64,000 nt of DNA from Anas platyrhynchos (lineage: Eukaryota > Chordata > Aves > Anseriformes > Anatidae): assembly GCF_047663525.1 (NCBI RefSeq), contig NC_092589.1, positions 31,679,001 to 31,743,000 on the forward strand. Direction: 5' to 3'. Of the stretch, positions 39,301 through 49,739 are shown piece by piece. How positions within the stretch are numbered: position 1 is the first letter of the stretch; each line of letters opens with the position of its first letter. Under the pieces are notes generated by a model. That model did no database searches. It saw nothing but the letters and a program-made list of their open reading frames with translations, and was not told where the DNA came from. The translations under genes were made by a program, and so were the position numbers.

Positions 39301-42300
39301 AATCTACTTGTTATTCATTTATGCTGAAATACATACGTGTTTCATCAGCTATTGATTTCCCTGTGCTCCCGGGCCCAGCCAGTCTGGACAACAGCTTGTT
39401 ATTTTCAGCTTTCAGTTCTCGTATAAGCTTCTCAGCAGGACTTGCATTTACCACTGCTTTGTTCCTGATCTTTTTTGTCCTTTTCAATATGAAAACACAT
39501 AAAAGGAAAAAAAAAAAAAAAAAAAAAAAAGCTGTAACACCATCTCAGCAATGGACAAGATTTTCTGTCAGACATGACTACTTTTTTTTCCTCGTTTGTT
39601 CTTTTCCCTGTTCAGAAATATCCCATGCAGCTCTGAAACTTCAGAAGTTAAAAAAAAAAAAATCCTGCAGAAACTTTGCCCCAGGGCTGAAAGCATTTGA
39701 TGTCCTCTCTTGTACTGCTACAGCAATCACAGCCCAGTTTGATTTTGCCCATCTTTTGCATCTTACCCTAACCTGCACCCACTGCCACAGCTGCAGTGCC
39801 TCCAGTGTGTGGGGCAATGAGGGACAGGATACCCCAAAGAGGGACTTCTTTCCCCATAAACACGGGCACCACAGGTCTGCTGGCAAATACACAGGTGGAC
39901 TCCAGCTGCTCCCACAAGGAGCTGGCTCAGATGCATGGCACTCATCAGCACATGAAAGCAATTCAGCTCCTTGCAGAACTGAACTGGTGCTGAGAACATT
40001 AAATCTCCTGCTCCTGACACCTGCCGGCAGCCAGGATGCTGCAGATGCAATGTCCCTGAGCCACGGTCTGCTTCGGGATAAGGGACGTGTAACTGCCTGA
40101 CCTTTTCTTGTGGGAGCTGGAGTAAGAAGGAATTGATACGGGGATTAACAGTGAAAGGACTTCCCCAGTGAAAGGACTACAAAGCGAGAGATTATCTCTC
40201 CTGAGCCTGAGAAAGGGAAGGAGGAGAGCAGGAGCCTTCTCCTTCAGAAAAGAGACCCAGGGAAAAATAGTTCCCTTGCCAAACAATTCAGTTTTTTAAA
40301 AATATAAGCCATTCACGAATAAGAATAAACTCTTACTACGCCGCTCTTGCTTATTCACAGATTAACTTTACCTTCATCCTGAGCTGCTGATCACTTAGAA
40401 TTGGTATTTTTTCTCATGTTGCCCAGCATCTGCCTGTAATTTGCACCTAGACCAGAAAGGAAAAAATTATAGAAGTATACCTTTCAGCATACCGTAACGT
40501 TGACAAAGTTTCTTCATAACAGATGTCTGCTGGACTGACAGCTGCAATCTGTAAACACACAAAAAATATTTACTGATAATAGATTTTGAATAAGATTTTT
40601 AAAGTAGTCTTAAACACTTCTGGCTGTGAATGTACACTTTTTAACACTATTATAAGAAATGAGAAAGAAAGATGAGCAGATACAGGTAGTATTAGTAATA
40701 CTAATGCTTACCCTAGCATCGGTAAAAAATAAAAATAAAAATAAAAAATTGATAGTTCTTCAACAAGTAACAGTTGTAAAATATGTCCTGAACTTTGTTC
40801 ACATCATCATCAATGAGTTAAGAAAGCTAGTATTTGAAGAAACTCAGGTAAACTGTTTTAAGACTATAAGCATTTAACACAATTGCACATTTGCTATTCA
40901 TATTTTCCCATCTTTAATTTAATGGTACTTTTTAAAAAAAGTCATCAAAGATGCTGGAACACACAATTCACCTAATACAAAGAAAAGAGCCTATGGAAGA
41001 TTTTCCTACTTAGGAAGGCAATATCTGATCCACAGCACAATGATCTCAGAAATCAGGAAAAAAATCATTATACAGCCTAGTTTTACATAAAGAACACGAC
41101 TTTTATATTACACAGGTGGCTATGAGTTTCACAGCTACATATATCTATATACTTTTTATATTAAAAAAAATGTTTTCTGTATGTGTCTGCATTAGGTTTT
41201 ACACATTTTGTGCCATCCACATTTGCATTTGATAACCAGAAGTGCTGCCCATTTGAATAATACCTATGTTCTGGTAGTAGTGGCAGAAGTGCTTTCACCT
41301 TTATGGTAGATAGGAAGCGATCTCAACACAAAATTACGCCCATTTTCACCAATGTTGGAGCCACACAATTCTATTTCAATGGGTAAACCGAGGAGTTTTA
41401 AATTCAAGAATCAATTTACCATGATTGTCTTGCTGTTCCCTCCCAGAGCAGATTGCAGGAGTTTAGTCAGCACGGAGTCCCTGTACGGGATATGCAGCAC
41501 TTTCTTCCCCGTAGCTGCCTCAGCCAGAGCACTGCGGGGAAACAAAGTGAAGTGAAAAGGGGTGAACAACATAAGTACAAATACGAAAAAGCAAGCTTAG
41601 GAAAAAAAAATTTAAAAAAAGAGAGACAGATTAGATAACTTCAATATATTCATTATGGGAACACAAAAAGTCCTCCTTCATGCACCACCTAAATAATTTG
41701 CTGTCAAGATTTTCAGACTGAAAGGAAAGTTTTGAATGGCTCAGTTCAAGTTCTTCAGAAAGGCCTGGATGTCTGATGCACCGAGCAACAGCCCTGTGAA
41801 GCTGCCTCACCTCAGCCCTGCTGCACAGCCTGCCACTGCTTCGAAAGATGAGCAGGCAGTCCAAGCACTCACAACATATGGAGCCAGGAAAAATTAATAT
41901 TTTTTGTTTTCATGTGCTTATGTACATCTCGTAAACACAGTGAGAATTCAATTAATGAGTACTTTTACTAAACCACACTGCAAGGAAGACGTGAATTAAG
42001 AGGTTGTTTTTCAAATGTAGAAATTTGTTTTCTACTTCACAAATATTAAAGAAAATAAAGTAATAATAATTACCTGATGACATTTCCTAGCGTGGTTAGG
42101 CTTAGGTTTACACGTGTTCCTTCTTTCAATCTATCTTTTTCAGATCCTGATGATTTTTGCCTTTCACTTCCTGCCAAGTCCACCAGATTTATAACTGATT
42201 GCTTGGTGATTGCTTCATCTAGAAAAATCTGTGAAGGTATGGTGTCAATATAAGGAAATGTTACCAAATAAATGGTTCGGGTAGTATTAAGATACAGAAA

Positions 42301-45300
42301 ATGGAACCCTGTGCAGAAATTCAGAGTAAATATTTTGTGATACTTACCAATAGTGGATCATTTTATATATTAAGAATTACTTGACATGTGAGAGCTGTAA
42401 AGGTGTGCCTGAAACAAAAAGACCTGCTGTCTCCCACAATTAAGCAGCAGGCAATATGACTCATCCCTTGCACCCACGGAAAATGGGGTGGAAATCCCAG
42501 GTTATTTCTGGACATCAGCCAGATGCTTCTAAAGACCGCTTGCAGTATCTGGGAAACGCATTTAGGATGTAGAGAACCTTAAATAGTGAACCTATCTGCA
42601 AACAGGCCGTGGTTTAGGATATCTCTGACTTCAGTGATCTAGGCCCCAAGAACAGTGGTGTGACAAGGTGTAAGTGCCAAAACCTGACAAGGCTGGCCCT
42701 GCAGCCTGGGGGTGAGGAAACCTGGTGTGTTCCCCACCTGCTGGCTCTGCCCCGGAGGTGGTAAGAAACACAGTGCAAACAGCGTCTGCACACTGCACCT
42801 GTTTGAATTGGATTGTGACGACCATGTGGGATCGACTGCTGCTGGCATTCATGGTGGTTGTAGCTGTTGTTCTCATCTTATTCCCTTGATCCATTAACCT
42901 CTCAATCTGTGCGTAATTATCACAAGGCACCAACTTCAAACCGTCCACATAAAAACCTTGGTGCCGATCTTCTCTAATCTTGAGCCCACTGGGCTTCCTG
43001 GTCTTAGACAATAAGTCTATTACCTGTGGTGAGAGATTTGTAGTTAGAATATGTTACTAAAATAAAATAAAAAAAAAATACTATTCTTAATAAGGACAGA
43101 ATAATAAAAAAGACAAACTACAGCTCATCATGTGGCAGCTATTCTGACTTTACTGTGTTTAGAAACTTATTCCCAGAGAGTTCCACTTTCCACTTAAATT
43201 TAATCTACGTTGAAAGTTCATATCTGTAGACTTAAAGATGCTGGCAAAATTATGACATTATTAGTTTTAAAAGGCTTATTATGCTGCTAAAGCTAATAAT
43301 GTTTGTTTTCCTGTGCATTCGTTTTTCCACTCTCCTTCCTGTACACTACATCAAATTTGACTGAAATTGGCCACGTGGCTCAAAACTAATGAAGGGAAAA
43401 GGAAGGGAAGGGAAATAATTCATTGAGACTTATACCATCTTCAGAAGTCCCTCCCAGCTTAAGAGAAACAGCTTAGCCATTTGCAATTAGTAATGCCTCC
43501 TATGTCTGCCAGGACGTGGAGATAACATCAACAGCAAAAGGAAAACAAAGTAAAAATCTTATCTTAATCGCTCTTTTCCCCAAAAAGCCACTTAAAGCAG
43601 AAAAGCACTACAGAGGATGAAACAATTTGGCCACTGGCGTGCAGAGCAGCTGGCTGTGATGCTGGAAGGTGGCTGCGGTGGCCAGCTGAGGCTCCTGCCC
43701 AAACCACTGCTGGGGCTTGGGGCACAGGTCCCACTTTGACCTGTCACTGCAAAGGGAGACATGGGCTCTCAGTATGACAGCTTTTCTCAAAGACAGCACT
43801 GTTTCAAGAGCCTAGTTTTGATCTGACTCTCCCTGTCCCACTGTGGTAGCAGCATAACAAAGCAGTTTATGAACCTGAGCAGACTTTTGCTACCAGACTT
43901 TCATTTAGTTCAAGCAGCAAAAATATTCTTCTTGGTCCAGATATTGACTACACTTGTCAGCCAACACACCCAGGAGGGTCATGTTGGGAGAACAAAAAGG
44001 CTTATTTTCAAATTACAGCATTCAGAAAATCAAGAAACGTATGTAGAAAACTAAGGTTTGTTAATACCGAAATAAAACGAGATCATTACCTGTTCGTTAT
44101 AGATTTCCAGCATACTGAAAGTAATCTGTAAAAACAAGAAGTAATGAGAAGAAAAAATGCATTTGAAAAAAAAAAAATCCTTGCAATGGAGTCATCCCAT
44201 TGTAAAAATAGCACGGGTTCCACAGACCAAATCTTCAGTTCATCACAACCCATTACGTAAGTTCAATTGAAGCAATTATTTATCAGATCCATACTGCCTT
44301 ATCACAACTGTTTCCTCTCCAGCATTTCCTTAACTTACCCTTGTATGCATAGACTTTATTGCTGTCTATAGAGATTACATCTTAAGGTATGTTTCAATAA
44401 AACATTATTTATATGTTATTAAGCAACTAGACAGCATTGCAGAAAAGTCAAGAAGAGCAAATGTTAATTTTTAACAGCACTACTAGCTAGCAGGATGATT
44501 CAACCAGTATTTCTTTTCAAGACTATTTTAACAAAGAAAAAGCCTATTTTTCTATTGCTGTTTTCTGAGTGAACATCAGTGACCATACACAAATTACCTG
44601 TGTAAGGGCACTCATAGCACGAGAGCACCTGCTACATTATGGTGGTCAGGTCACGGACCTTTTCCATTTACAGGCAGCAGCAAGCACCAGGGAAGCAGTA
44701 AGCAGAGCAGGCAGAGGCACAAGGCTGCCAAGCCCCAAGAAGCAGTAACAGAGGCAACAGCAAAGACCCAAACTCTTTGGAGACTGACTGAGGGGGCATT
44801 AAGAAACTGCAAGCACAGCCCTGAGGAGGGCCAGCCTGGATTTTGCAGTTGGTAAGAAAAGGGAAGAAGGTGCATGAATTTTGCATTCTTGAAGGAGAGG
44901 TCAAGTGGGGGGAAACAAGGGGAAGACTGGATGAGGGAGGAACAGTCGGAGGGAAGGATGAAAGGGACTGGTTGTGTACAAAATGCTGCCTGTCAGCATG
45001 TCTGTCTGCCCGAATCCTGTGTCTGATCACTGCAGCATGTCCTATCTTATTGAACCCTTCCTTAATGACCTAGCTGTGTAAATTCCCTCACTGCCCCATG
45101 CACTGAGTGCTGCAAGGTCTAAGATCCTGTGACTGGAGTCAGACCTCAGGTGGCAGCAACCCCTGTACCTGAGGCACCAGCAACCACAGCAAGTGATGGC
45201 TCCAGCATGGGGACCTGGTGGGACCATGGCTCAGTGGGCCTTGTTGCCCTTGGGGCTGGCAACTGAGCAAGCTGAGCATCAGCAAACAAAATTGGGCACA

Positions 45301-48300
45301 GGTGACAGACGTGCCCACGTGCCTATGGAGGCAACAGGGGGAGCGGTGAGGGCCTACGTGCCTGCAGATGGACCGGGGGGCATGGCCCCAGGGCCTATGT
45401 GCAGGTGGCAGCAACCAGAGGAGACAGGGTGCTTGTGTGCCATAACCATATGTGTGTGGGCATGCACGTGGCATTTGTTAGCCAGCTCCATGGTGGGGTA
45501 ACCAGGGAGGAGGAGGAAACTCTCCAGAAAGACTCAGAGTGCAGGAGCTCCATCTCCAGGCACAACCTGCTAGCTGGACTTGGGACTGTGCTGATTTTGG
45601 GGGAGCTACAAATGTATGAGTGTGTGTGATGAACACTCAGCCTTCTTAGAGGCTGAACCTGCAAATGGGAAAGGTCCTCGGGACAGAGACCAATGGGTCT
45701 GGGGGATGCTGGGCTGGGCTCCAGAAGCCCAGACTCCTGGGAGCTGCCAGGAGGAGCCGCATTGCTGTCATTAATAGCAGTAACAACTCCAAATAGGATT
45801 GGTCTAGGTTGATCACCAGGTTGATCTAATGAACCGGGAAGGAAGGCGTTTTCACTTTTTTTTTTTTATTTCTTATCACAGAGGTACACAATGGATGATG
45901 ACATCACAGAACATTCACAAAACGCAGCCCTATGGGATGGAGTTGTGGAGACTGGCTATGGAATAGAAAGTGTTCTTTTCTTAAGGGAAGTAACACAGGA
46001 CTGAGTCACAGGTAGCCCTTGGTCATCAGGCTGGCACTTTTGTAGACAGAAGGCACCGCTGAATGCAAGGGAAGCGTAATGCCTACAGTAGTGCTGGAAT
46101 GTGCCAAGTGTTGCTGCCTGAAAGTTACTTGGACTACAAGTGGAAAAGGATGCAGATGGAGTGGGAGCACCCAGCAGCTACAGATGCTGTAGTACAAGGC
46201 TAAAAACATCTTTCCTATTCTAAAGAAGAGATACAACATTATAAAACTCTTTAACAGGTATACAGAAGAAAACACTGATTTTCTTTACTAGAGGTGTTGG
46301 AAAAATTTTCTCACAAGCACCCTGTAAGAGAGCGAGGTTAGGAAGCATAACTAAAATTAAAATCAGCTTACTTTCAGTTACACCTGTGACAGAAATCCTC
46401 ATTTTTTAGGGATCATCTGTAATTCTAGCTCTATTCCATCAACTTTTTATTCAACACTTATAAGACCTACTATGGTTTGTATAGTCATTTGCTCCATATA
46501 TTCATAGTTTCTAATTTTTCTAATTCAAATTAAAGAAAGTCTTCACAGTACAATCTGGAAAGATCTTGGAAATAAATGACAGTTTGTTGCTAATCCCACC
46601 TGGTACTGCTTGTTCTTTTCCTGACTCTGGATTGCTTTGAAGAGCTCTTCGCACACACTGGGAACCAGTCCTCTGTTTGCACCATACCCGATCATGGAAT
46701 AGCTCTTCCCCGAGCCGGTCTGACCGTAGGCTAGGAGAGTAGCGTTATAACCTTGCCATGCACTTTCCAGCACTCCTTGACCAAGATCACGAAATACCTC
46801 TCTCTAAAAAAATGATCAAATAAATCATCTTGAAAGATGAACAGGCAAATACATACAGAAGCACTACTGCCACGTCAGAGTGCCCTCACTAGCAGTTTAA
46901 ATGAAGAATCGGGATTTGCAAACTTACTAGCAGTTTAAATGAAGAATCGGGATTTGCAAACTTACTTAGAAAGACTAAGTTCTAAGAAACAGAACTAAGA
47001 AACAGAACTTGGTTTCTTAGAACTTCTAAGACTAACATAGACAAAATGTAGATGATGCTTCAAACCAGCAAACAAGATGCCATCAGTCAGTTCATCCCAT
47101 TGACATGAGTGTTAATAACAAAGACAAATGAACTGACTAGACTACAACTGTGTATTAGTTACAATTGCTGCTACTTACCTGGCCAGCATAACTGTTGGAT
47201 CCCGCTGAGATGAACGTGCCATTCTCATCCTTTAGAAAGCCACTGTGAGACCAGTATGCCAGATCGAAAGTAAAGGTTTTCATGTGCCCTGGATTCCTAG
47301 GATCATATATGCTCGTGCTGTTGGAGTTCATAGAAATCACACACCTACTTCCTGCATCCTTCTCTCTCTGTATTGAAATTATAATTGTAGTATCAAAATA
47401 CAAGCAGTCATTCACTAAAAAAAATCATGGTTTAGTCTGGATTTAAAATAAGTTCAATAGCAATGTACAACGTACTGGTAGTTCTGGTGGAGTAAGTCTG
47501 CTCTTGAGCCACGTGACATGACAGGAAGCCAAGTGAGACCTGACGGTGCTGACAGATGAGTAACGCTTTGCGTTATTTCACAGTATTGTTAGATTGACCT
47601 CGGCAATATTTGTAATGTACTAGTCTAACTCCTCATGAAAAAGTATGGGTTTGCTTCTGCCTGCAGCTTTTCTCCTCACCAGAAGATGGAACCAAGACTG
47701 TAAATCATCAACGTAAGCTATTTATGATAAGTTACATGTGAACTGATGAAATTACAGCAAACAAATGTATTGTGCCAACCAACCCTGAGAGTGGTCTTCC
47801 ATGAGAGAAATTTCTGATGAGAGCTTAAGCTATATAGTTATTTGTGACCTTATTTGCACACTGGGCATGTAGGAATATTAATTCAAATAAACTAAGTCAA
47901 TGTGAATCAGTTAATGCTTAAACTGCTAAGTGGCTATCAAAAGTGATTTGCTGTATTTCTCCTTTGTATTATAACCCAGAATAAATACTTCCATCACCTT
48001 TGGCTTCTAAATACTTAAAAAGTCTTACATTTTTGTCAGTTATCTGGGAACTCAAGGAAACATCTGTACTGAAACATCCTGTCAAATGCCCCTTTGAGAC
48101 AATAGCTTTTAGGCTTATTAGTATTCATTTTCCCTTCATGAATATCTCCTACTATGTTTCCTGGAAATAAAATCTGCCATTGCATATGTTATTCTATTTT
48201 CTGCAAGGTGAGAGCCTACTATGCTAAGGCAGTCAATGTTCCACGAATTTTCCTTAAGGTTAAGGCCCCAAAAGGTACAGACACGGGATTTGGCTTCAGC

Positions 48301-49739
48301 TTTTAGCAGTCTGTACGAGAAATCCCAGCAATTCCTTAAGGGGAGAAAGACAAAGAGAACAACCCTCAAGCAATTCGATTTCCCATGGAAGGACTTCATA
48401 ATTGCTCTATTTAGTGATACACTGCACGGAAGAGTCCCTAAGAAATGTTGATCTTGCTCACAAAGTTTTCCTGTGCTGTTTCTCAAAGAGAACTACCACT
48501 ACGGTCTTCTGTGTGCACCCACCATGCTGCTGCATCACAGCTCTTTCCTTCACAGGCCCCTCATGTCCTTCTCTGGAACCATAGCTGTTACACCTTCCTC
48601 TCAGACACGTACTTGCAGAGGCCTACAGTTGTCCAAGAGGACCCCTAGCCTGCTCAGCCACTTGCTCCCAAGACATTTTAACAAATTTAAAAATAGCAGC
48701 CTCCTTCCCAATTCAGACTCCTCGTTGAAAAGCATTGCCCATGGACTGGATCTTCCTCTCCCTTACAGAAATGTTTTTCACTTTTTTTTTTCCCACATAC
48801 TGCTAGCAAGCCTGCACCAAATAAACCAAGTACAATCTATTTTCTCCACTTCATTATAAACTCATCCCTCCTCCCATTGACATCTTCTTTCTTCCCATTA
48901 GAGCCTGAGAAACTGAACAGAAGTAAGCCTAACAAAAACATTCCCAATGCCCATTTCTGCTTCCATTTCCTTCACCTTTCTGAAATCCCATTCCTTGTTA
49001 ATGCATTATGGTTACTCTCCCATTCTTTTTACACTCCTTGGGGATACAGGTCAGCATTCAAGAAATGTGCACTGAATGTAAACAACTGAATAAAAATGGA
49101 GAAAAACATTTAGCATTTAATAGAATTAAAGCTCCTTTAAAATAAAGATTACTGGGCTATTACAAAAGTTGAAGAAGTTACTAAATCCCATGCAGATTTC
49201 CTTGTATTACTATTGCTTTTTTTGTTTGTTTTTCTGCCAAAACACTGCCAAATGAGGGCAATTCAGCTGAGGTTATAAAATGAGAGGCTAAAAATGACTA
49301 CAATCAATAAAATTAGCTAATATGTTTTCTTCTATTTTCATACAAAAATATTTTGTAAGTATAAAGGACAGACTCATGTTAAAATCCTACTAAACAATCT
49401 TCACTACCATGACAGCTAATTGTTTGATCAAGAATCCAAACACATTACACTTCTGTGCACAACACACACAAAACATATATTCAGGTTTGAAGTCGTGTTC
49501 CCTCTCCTCCCCAGTTACTGAAGTTTGATCTTTTACCCCATTTTCTTAGCTACTCAATGCATGTCTGTACAATGTGCATTAAAAAATATTGCTAGAACCC
49601 TCCTGCTCCCCACCCCCTTTTTTCCTCTTTACGGTTATATATATTGGAACTCAAGTTAAAAAGTATTGAGTAAATAACTACTAACCTGACTGAAAGGTCT
49701 CACTCGAACTGCCACTTTCACGCTGTCAACATTTGGCAT
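22793..49739 (-). CDS. KIF28: Kinesin family member 28 (kinesin-3 type motor)
   Basis: Twenty-three coding exons in transcription order: 49686-49739, 47179-47367, 46600-46803, 44090-44125, 42799-43023, 42074-42228, 41420-41531, 40481-40548, 39337-39479, 38057-38190, 36540-36630, 35602-35656, 35080-35203, 33914-34058, 31652-31770, 30665-30772, 28662-28936, 27625-27759, 26822-26988, 26359-26465, 25392-25542, 24973-25157, 22793-22951. All phases join into one stop-free frame of 3141 nt, about 1046 residues. Order of domains: motor 1-348 with P-loop GQTGSGKS (108-115), switch I NASSSRSH (220-227) and switch II DLAGSE (253-258); FHA domain about 460-550; conserved kinesin-3 middle region about 620-880; coiled coil about 886-925; basic tail. 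The least certain parts are the exon 10 donor, the exon 15 acceptor and the 5' UTR. The human copy is listed as a pseudogene (KIF28P). Related KLP6 proteins are reported to act in mitochondrial distribution (rat) and in ciliated neurons (worm). Confidence 0.92.
24508..24534. repeat. A-rich tract in KIF28 intron 22
   Basis: Run of about 15 A in the long intron between exons 22 and 23. The rest of that intron (22955-24972) shows no exon or clear repeat family. Confidence 0.7.
28662..28936 (-). CDS. KIF28: KIF28 exon 17
   Basis: Largest KIF28 exon, 91 codons plus two bases. It encodes [40 protein letters not shown] and [17 protein letters not shown], which match the conserved post-FHA region of kinesin-3 motors (the WDP-VG-A-VYL type motif). 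Confidence 0.93.
28937..30664 (-). other. KIF28: KIF28 intron 16
   Basis: 1.7 kb intron. No reading frame with protein-like composition and no recognised repeat family. Confidence 0.7.
30861..31060. repeat. AT microsatellite with long palindrome
   Basis: About 200 bases of almost pure A/T in KIF28 intron 15. The arms at 30861-30882 and 30903-30926 are reverse complements apart from one extra CA, enclosing a (TA)n centre, so about 66 bases can fold into one hairpin. A second palindrome (tatagatatctata) follows near 30940-30955, and an ATCT microsatellite lies at 31027-31045. The tract starts about 90 bases upstream of the exon 16 acceptor on the minus strand. Confidence 0.95.
31652..31770 (-). 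CDS. KIF28: KIF28 exon 15
   Basis: Encodes [20 protein letters not shown] and NQMSQELKK, a helical segment after the FHA domain. The only acceptor with a fair pyrimidine tract that keeps phase is at 31771, adding a Gly/Ala-rich lead ([10 protein letters not shown]). A second in-phase AG (exon from 31742) would drop that lead. The exon is locally GC-rich. Confidence 0.8.
32374..32409. repeat. (TTTA)n microsatellite
   Basis: About nine tetranucleotide copies in KIF28 intron 14. Confidence 0.95.
33362..33468. repeat. T27 tract and (AAAAT)n microsatellite
   Basis: A run of 27 T (33362-33388), then about ten copies of an AAAAT pentanucleotide (33417-33468), in KIF28 intron 14 about 450 bases downstream of exon 14 in the gene's direction. 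Confidence 0.95.
33914..36630 (-). other. KIF28: KIF28 FHA-domain exons 11-14
   Basis: The exons encode [20 protein letters not shown], the usual kinesin-3 lead-in to the FHA domain, then [19 protein letters not shown] (with the His typical of FHA loops), [20 protein letters not shown] and [17 protein letters not shown] domains bind phospho-threonine peptides or, in kinesin-3 motors, mediate intramolecular and dimer contacts. An acidic/tyrosine stretch ([16 protein letters not shown]) follows in exon 14. Confidence 0.9.
35290..35331. repeat. 21-bp tandem duplication
   Basis: Two adjacent 21-base copies (core aagtttaRgctgccattc) differing at few positions, in KIF28 intron 12, 86 bases upstream of exon 13 on the minus strand. 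Confidence 0.85.
36725..36744. repeat. Short (GT)n microsatellite
   Basis: About eight GT dinucleotides following TTTGT repeats, in KIF28 intron 10. Confidence 0.85.
37725..37746. repeat. Poly(A) tract
   Basis: About 22 A in KIF28 intron 10, with no recognisable retroposon body upstream. Confidence 0.9.
38057..38190 (-). CDS. KIF28: KIF28 exon 10 (neck/stalk helix), ends uncertain
   Basis: Encodes a Glu/Arg-rich helix ([20 protein letters not shown]) after the motor. The acceptor is CAGCAG, so the exon may begin at 38190 or 38187. The donor is either GTGGGC (exon end 38057) or a GC donor at CAG/GCCAGT (exon end 38072). Both keep phase 0 into exon 11, and the second is five residues shorter. 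Confidence 0.75.
39507..39530. repeat. Poly(A) tract next to KIF28 exon 9
   Basis: About 24 A on the plus strand, which is a T run on the KIF28 sense strand, starting 27 bases upstream of the exon 9 acceptor. The acceptor itself (TATTGAAAAG) has a poor local pyrimidine tract, so this distant T run may help define it. Confidence 0.85.
42799..43023 (-). CDS. KIF28: KIF28 exon 5 (switch I)
   Basis: Encodes 75 residues starting VIDLLS (alpha-2 / loop 8 region) through [12 protein letters not shown] to [15 protein letters not shown], the nucleotide-sensing switch I motif. It is in phase 0 at both ends. Confidence 0.95.
44126..46599 (-). other. KIF28: KIF28 intron 3 with a GC-rich block
   Basis: The outer parts are ordinary AT-rich intron. 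From about 44640 to 45830 the sequence becomes clearly richer in G+C and contains related phrases such as GGCAGCAACC (at about 45150 and 45410) and GTGCC/CCTAYGTGC units (45310-45400). No coding frame fits. It may be an old inserted repeat, but I cannot name the family. Confidence 0.55.
46600..46803 (-). CDS. KIF28: KIF28 exon 3 (P-loop)
   Basis: The exon encodes 68 residues in phase 0, including [20 protein letters not shown] and the Walker A lysine, then [10 protein letters not shown]. Acceptor TTTTTTAG, donor GTGGGA. The spacing from the beta-1 strand in exon 1 to the P-loop is normal for kinesin-3 proteins. Confidence 0.95.
46888..46963. repeat. 38-bp exact tandem duplication
   Basis: Copies at 46888-46925 and 46926-46963 are identical, so the duplication is recent or maintained. 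It sits in KIF28 intron 2, about 85 bases upstream of the exon 3 acceptor on the minus strand. Confidence 0.97.
46977..47025. repeat. Inverted repeat with 14-bp perfect arms
   Basis: aagttctaagaaac at 46977-46990 and its exact reverse complement at 47012-47025, with a 21-base loop that repeats part of the arm (AGAACTAAGAAACAG). It can form a stem-loop in the KIF28 pre-mRNA. Confidence 0.9.
47368..49685 (-). other. KIF28: KIF28 intron 1
   Basis: 2.3 kb intron between the first coding exon and exon 2. No exon-like sequence or named repeat was seen. The open frames on the plus strand have no recognisable product. Confidence 0.7.

Larger units (their letters stand above)
40481..49739 (-). other. 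KIF28: KIF28 motor-domain exons 1-8
   Basis: Eight exons encode the catalytic core. Exon 1 opens with the beta-1 strand [10 protein letters not shown], exon 2 carries [10 protein letters not shown], exon 3 the P-loop, exon 4 [10 protein letters not shown], exon 5 switch I, exon 6 switch II plus [11 protein letters not shown], exon 7 [18 protein letters not shown], and exon 8 [20 protein letters not shown]. Every residue I know to be needed for ATP binding and hydrolysis in kinesins is present, which supports an active motor. Confidence 0.93.

Noticed and set aside
39321-40100. 259-codon open frame on the plus strand
   Set aside because: It is antisense to KIF28 exon 9 and crosses two poly(A) runs that translate as poly-lysine.
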